Origin: an uncultured Tenacibaculum sp.
Lineage (GTDB): Bacteria > Bacteroidota > Bacteroidia > Flavobacteriales > Flavobacteriaceae
DNA length: 64,000 bases
Assembly (NCBI GenBank): GCA_947496185.1
Contig: CANMCD010000003.1
Location: 124,001 to 188,000, forward strand
Reading direction: 5' to 3'
The position numbers and the translations under genes were made by a program. A model generated the notes under the pieces. It ran no database searches. It saw only the letters and a list, made by a program, of their open reading frames with translations, and was not told where the DNA came from. Numbering within the stretch: the first letter of the stretch is position 1; every line of letters begins with the position of its first letter. Below, in pieces: positions 62,706-64,000 of the stretch.

Positions 62706-64000
62706 TTAACACTTATTATATTTTTTTATAAAATATGAAGGTTTAAGTTTTGTTCTTTTGTAAAAAGCTACCGAAAATGTTTGTTGGTAATTAAAACCAG
62801 ACTCTTTTGCTATAGCTTTTATTGTATATAATCTAAAAATTGGATCTTCTGTTATTTTTTTTATAGCATAGTCTACCCTTAAATTATTCAGATAATTTGT
62901 AAAACTTGTACTTTTCTTCAAATTAACAACTTTTGAAAGATACGCACTATTAGTTCCTAGTTCTTTTGCTAACGAACTTAAAGTATATTTATTTTGAATA
63001 AATTTTTTTGAGACTTCAAACTCTTCTAAATCATTAAGTATTCTATTTATTAAATCTGGAGACATATTTGAAATTTTTACACCTCTTGAAACATTTCTCG
63101 TCACAGATATTCTTTCTTTATTCATTTCATGAATAATTTTTTCAAACCTATTTTTTAAAACAAAAGTTCGCCTTAACAAGGCGAGCATAAGTAATAAAAA
63201 AGCACTACTAAAAAGTATAAGGATAAATGTAGTTGTTCTATTTTTTTTATCCTTATTTTTTAAGAAATCGATTAACTTACTTTTTCGTTTTAACAAATTA
63301 GGAATATCATAGCTTTTGACCATTACATTAGATACTTCTCTATATCGAGTATTATGTATTGAATCAAATCGCATTAATTCTTCTATATAAAGTAACTGCT
63401 TTTCTTTATTTTTTTTTAACTTATAATAATCAATTATAAAAGGGAATAGATCTAATACTTCCTTTGAGACATCTTTTGTCCTATTCAAAAAAAAGCTCAC
63501 CTCCTTAAAAAATTGTAATGCCTTTTCTTCTTCTCCTATTTTAAAATAATTTTTACTCAAATAAGAATTATTGATTGCCAATGTTAAGTCATGGTCGTCT
63601 TTTTGATTCTTAATCAATTTTTTAGATTTTAACAAACTATCAATTGATCTATGATAATTAGCCTCATAAAACAAACAGATACCCGAATTTAAGACAAAAC
63701 GATTATAAATCGAAACATCTCTACTTTTCAAACACTCATTAATACCTTCTTTTATTATTATCATTGCTGAATCTAATTTATTTGAAAATATTAATGCATC
63801 TGAAAATGAGTACAAACTTCTGTTTAAATAATAATTTTTATTAGGAAACTTATTATTTTTCACAAACACCACATACTCTTTAAATAAGTTCTTTGCATCA
63901 TCTATTAATCCCAATCTATATTTCAAGGTTGCAATATTAAATTTAGCTGTAGCATTATCTAATGTATTAATATTCGAAGTATTTATAGCTTTTAAATAAA
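62706..64000 (-). CDS. TPR-TM-AraC transcriptional regulator (N-terminus outside window)
   Basis: The frame is open to the right window edge; an internal TTG at 63926 is not the true start because TPR-like sequence continues upstream (NATAKFNIATLKYRLGLIDDAKNLF). At least 431 residues are visible: TPR-like helical repeats, one TM (TTFILILFSSAFLLLMLALL), a short linker, and a C-terminal AraC DNA-binding domain (YTLSSLAKELGTNSAYLSKVVNLKKSTSFTNYLNNLRVDYA ... IKAIAKESGFNYQQTFSVAFYKRTKLKPSYF). This one-component membrane regulator layout is frequent in Flavobacteriaceae. Target genes unknown; the prolyl oligopeptidase downstream in the same direction, 335 bp away, is one candidate. Confidence 0.88.
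   Translation of the reverse strand, partial: YLKAINTSNINTLDNATAKFNIATLKYRLGLIDDAKNLFKEYVVFVKNNKFPNKNYYLNRSLYSFSDALIFSNKLDSAMIIIKEGINECLKSRDVSIYNRFVLNSGICLFYEANYHRSIDSLLKSKKLIKNQKDDHDLTLAINNSYLSKNYFKIGEEEKALQFFKEVSFFLNRTKDVSKEVLDLFPFIIDYYKLKKNKEKQLLYIEELMRFDSIHNTRYREVSNVMVKSYDIPNLLKRKSKLIDFLKNKDKKNRTTTFILILFSSAFLLLMLALLRRTFVLKNRFEKIIHEMNKERISVTRNVSRGVKISNMSPDLINRILNDLEEFEVSKKFIQNKYTLSSLAKELGTNSAYLSKVVNLKKSTSFTNYLNNLRVDYAIKKITEDPIFRLYTIKAIAKESGFNYQQTFSVAFYKRTKLKPSYFIKKYNKC

Overview
The window is chromosomal DNA of a member of the Bacteroidota, most likely a marine Flavobacteriaceae (Tenacibaculum/Polaribacter-like; genus is a guess). The reasons are the strongly A+T-rich sequence, many promoters of the Bacteroidota type (TTG or TTTG, 19-20 bp spacer, TAnnTTTG), weak Shine-Dalgarno signals, a type IX secretion sorting domain, a carbamoyltransferase of the acylornithine type in the arginine operon, and families typical of this group (DUF3127, DUF3526 permeases, M57 HEIGH peptidases, SurA/PpiD with the LptC cluster). 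No prophage, IS element, CRISPR array or rRNA was seen.

Positions 1-13.4 kb hold housekeeping and unknown genes: DUF3127 protein (cut by the window edge), flavin reductase, orphan histidine kinase, HIT protein, greA, a Rieske-like lipoprotein lacking cluster ligands, purKE, an M3 peptidase, a frameshifted membrane protein gene, a His/Cys-rich small protein and a three-gene ABC transporter operon. Positions 13.5-25.1 kb hold a MerC-like protein behind a Fur-type operator, a glycosyltransferase, lpdA, and a leftward envelope cluster (coaX, outer-membrane protein, TPR protein, lptC, small membrane protein, CNNM/CBS protein, SurA/PpiD), then two tRNA-Phe genes and adenosine deaminase.

Positions 26-58.5 kb are dominated by amino-acid biosynthesis: ilvDBNCA (leftward), a nine-gene arginine operon (GNAT acyltransferase, argG, argC, proC-like, argD, argF', argB, argE-like, argH; rightward), leuACDB (leftward) and thrABC (rightward). 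An AraC regulator with an AhpD-like gene, two tandem M57 peptidase lipoproteins and a 520-aa protein of unknown function lie between them. Together these convert aspartate to threonine, threonine (via IlvA) and pyruvate to isoleucine and valine, ketoisovalerate to leucine, and glutamate to arginine.

The most interesting signals are regulatory. The ilv operon is preceded by two tandem Ile/Val-rich leader peptides, each followed by its own intrinsic terminator and each with a plausible antiterminator pairing. The thr operon has a Thr/Ile-rich leader peptide, and the arg operon starts with a short ORF in a structured 330-nt leader. In all three the ATG sits only 5-7 nt behind the promoter -7 box, so the leader ORFs should be translated leaderless or nearly so.

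Positions 58.5-64 kb carry a secreted hydrolase with a T9SS tail, flanked on both sides by copies of a ~150-bp element that looks like a complete small-RNA gene (promoter, ~75-nt transcript, terminator). After it come a prolyl oligopeptidase lipoprotein and a TPR-TM-AraC regulator cut by the right edge.
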